Of a stretch of 8,974 nt of DNA, positions 8,046-8,974 are shown piece after piece. Below the pieces are notes generated by a model. That model was not told where the DNA came from. It was given only the letters and a program-made list of their open reading frames with translations, and searched no databases. The position numbers were made by a program, and so were the translations under genes. Each line of letters opens with the position of its first letter. The stretch's first letter is position 1. The DNA comes from Proteobacteria bacterium UBA1844 (GTDB lineage: Bacteria > Pseudomonadota > Gammaproteobacteria > Steroidobacterales > Woeseiaceae): NCBI GenBank assembly GCA_002338615.1, contig DDIS01000045.1:233-9206 (forward strand). The letters are read 5' to 3'.

Positions 8046-8049
8046 TTCC
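8046..8049 (-). promoter_or_regulatory. Ribosome binding site supporting the 8039 start of the kinase
   Basis: GGAA on the minus strand lies 6 nt before the ATG at 8039. The upstream alternatives, ATG 8054 and GTG 8075, have no well-spaced Shine-Dalgarno, which favours the shorter 816-residue product. Confidence 0.45.
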
Positions 8050-8238
8050 GGCATGATCCGGCACGAGCGCGCCACGGGGCATGGATAGAGCCAGCGCGCG
8101 GCTTGCCTCGGTGCTTACTGAACTGTTTCGACCCTGCTATTGCTATGGTAATCAATCTCTTTAGCCCAAACCTCAATGCAAAATCCGCTATGCGCGCATG
8201 ACGCGCGTCGCGGGAATTGCGGCAATACCCCAATCAGT

Positions 8239-8253
8239 CGCGGCATTATGCCA
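8239..8253. repeat. 15-bp direct repeat, copy B (mrp side)
   Basis: This sequence is identical to 3382-3396 and in the same orientation. It contains TGGCATAATGCCGCG on the minus strand, the core of the predicted kinase-operon promoter. Confidence 0.8.
8245..8253 (-). promoter_or_regulatory. Predicted promoter of the kinase-ATPase-ATPase operon, extended -10
   Basis: The minus strand reads TGGCATAAT followed by GCCGCG, an extended -10 with a GC-rich discriminator identical to that upstream of metG. A -35 match is poor. The predicted start at about 8238 gives an unusually long leader of about 200 nt before the ATG at 8039. Confidence 0.45.
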
Positions 8254-8332
8254 TATTGCCTTTCGCACAAGCTGCGTGCAGCCCTTTGATTTCGGGGCTT
8301 GCAAAGACTTGTTATCGGTCTCCAATGCAGTC

Positions 8333-8360
8333 TTGGGTTTATCGCCCGCTTCGTTACAAT
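8333..8360 (+). promoter_or_regulatory. Predicted sigma-70 promoter of mrp
   Basis: TTGGGT at 8333-8338 and TACAAT at 8355-8360 are separated by 16 nt. The -10 has five of six consensus bases and the -35 has the TTG core. Transcription would start near 8367, about 45-60 nt before the candidate start codons of mrp. Confidence 0.55.
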
Positions 8361-8412
8361 GTGCGCCCGGTTGCCACGCCGTAGCCGGCAACGAATGTAA
8401 ATTTTACCTAAT

Positions 8413-8974
8413 ATGGGACAACGAACTGTGACGCTGTCAACAGAATCTGACGTAACTAATATCCTGAAATCCATAGAGTTAGAGGGCTTGGCGAAGCGCG
8501 TCGGTGATCTGGCGCGGGTAACGGTGACGGCGGCAGGGCCCGCTAAAATCCGCGCCGCGATCTGCTTTGGGTTTCCGATCGAGCGGGAATTCGACGCAAT
8601 GCGTGCGAACTTTGTCAAAATACTGGCCGATGCGACCGGTATCGACGACGTCGTTCTCGAGTTGTCTACCAATATTGTCGCGCACGGCGTGCAGCGCAGC
8701 CTGAAGCCCTTGCCAGATATTCGCAATGTCATTGCGGTTGCATCCGGCAAGGGCGGCGTCGGAAAATCGACGGTAGCGGTCAATCTGGCGCTCGCGCTGG
8801 CGGCCGACGGCGCCGCGGTGGGTATCCTGGATGCCGATATTTATGGCCCGAGCCAGCCGCACATGCTGGGGCTGGTCGGCGAACGGCCGGTCAGCAATGA
8901 CGGTAAAAACATGCAACCGCTGGCAGCCTTCGGCTTGCAGGTCATGTCCATCGGCTTCCTCGTGGATCCCGACC
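8413..8974 (+). CDS. apbC: Mrp/ApbC family P-loop ATPase, Fe-S cluster carrier (N-terminal part, runs off window)
   Basis: Mrp/ApbC is a cytoplasmic P-loop NTPase that binds and transfers 4Fe-4S clusters to target proteins. The first 187 codons are visible. Residues of about 15-95 form the small MIP18/DUF59-like domain found at the N-terminus of bacterial Mrp proteins. [16 protein letters not shown] follows, with the deviant Walker A (SGKGGVGKS) at 111-119, then [20 protein letters not shown] and [13 protein letters not shown], all hallmarks of the family. The CxxC cluster ligands lie beyond the window. The start is ambiguous. ATG 8413 has no Shine-Dalgarno, while an in-frame GTG at 8428 has GGGA 9 nt upstream and would shorten the protein by five residues. 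It is divergent from the minus-strand genes. In many Gammaproteobacteria mrp sits divergently beside metG, which supports the identification. Confidence 0.95.
   Translation, partial: MGQRTVTLSTESDVTNILKSIELEGLAKRVGDLARVTVTAAGPAKIRAAICFGFPIEREFDAMRANFVKILADATGIDDVVLELSTNIVAHGVQRSLKPLPDIRNVIAVASGKGGVGKSTVAVNLALALAADGAAVGILDADIYGPSQPHMLGLVGERPVSNDGKNMQPLAAFGLQVMSIGFLVDPD

Larger units (their letters stand above)
8040..8412. other. Divergent intergenic region between kinase operon and mrp
   Basis: This 373-nt region has no convincing gene on either strand. It holds the predicted minus-strand promoter of the kinase operon (8245-8253) and the predicted plus-strand promoter of mrp (8333-8360). Between 8238 and the kinase start is an untranslated leader of about 200 nt. 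The leader contains a small GC hairpin (GCGCG 8192-8196 with CGCGC 8202-8206, 5-nt loop). I recognise no known riboswitch in it. Minus-strand frames through the leader are very short or overlap the kinase start. Confidence 0.7.

Noticed and set aside
8040..8075. Extended N-terminus of the kinase from GTG 8075
   Set aside because: The extra 12 residues (MARSCRIMPERS) have no Shine-Dalgarno in front of the GTG. ATG 8039 has GGAA at 6-nt spacing. The longer form cannot be fully excluded.
8130..8175. Possible sigma-28-like motif (TAAA, about 15 nt, then GC-rich -10) in the kinase leader
   Set aside because: The TAAA is present but the second element matches GCCGATAA poorly; too weak to report as a promoter.
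7497..8201. Plus-strand 234-codon frame reaching into the intergenic region
   Set aside because: It is mostly antisense to the HEAT repeats of the kinase and has low-complexity charged composition without motifs.
8115..8783. Minus-strand 222-codon frame across the mrp start and intergenic region
   Set aside because: It is antisense to the clear Mrp coding frame including its Walker A and has no recognisable domain.

Overview
The window comes from a moderately GC-rich gammaproteobacterium. The evidence is a metG gene followed directly by rsxA-rsxB-rsxC, and an Mrp/ApbC gene pointing the opposite way at the far end. metG and mrp are divergent neighbours in many Gammaproteobacteria, including E. 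coli. I cannot resolve the lineage further without a search. There are no rRNA, tRNA, CRISPR, insertion-sequence or phage features.

Layout. On the minus strand, reading from high to low coordinates, are: a protein with N-terminal HEAT repeats and a C-terminal Ser/Thr kinase (8039-5589); two tandem PilT/PilU-family retraction ATPases (5586-4483 and 4478-3417); metG (3352-1337); rsxA (1325-744); rsxB (742-242); and the first 81 codons of rsxC (245 to the window edge). On the plus strand, the start of an Mrp/ApbC P-loop ATPase begins at about 8413 and runs off the end. The 373-nt gap between the kinase and mrp is a divergent promoter region.

How the genes relate. The kinase and the two ATPases are separated by only 2 and 4 nt, so they almost certainly form one translationally coupled operon. 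I infer a cytoplasmic module in which a Hanks-type kinase on a HEAT scaffold controls or partners pilus-retraction-type motors. No other pilus gene is present in the window. metG begins 64 nt after the second ATPase and appears to have its own promoter. The Rsx/Rnf genes, encoding a membrane electron-transport complex, follow metG by 11 nt and overlap or nearly abut one another.

The main novelty is the kinase-ATPase-ATPase block sitting between metG and mrp. It is flanked by an identical 15-bp sequence (3382-3396 and 8239-8253). Each copy contains an extended -10 promoter core with a GC-rich discriminator, facing metG in one case and the kinase operon in the other. This looks like a duplicated promoter segment left when the block entered the ancestral metG/mrp intergenic region.
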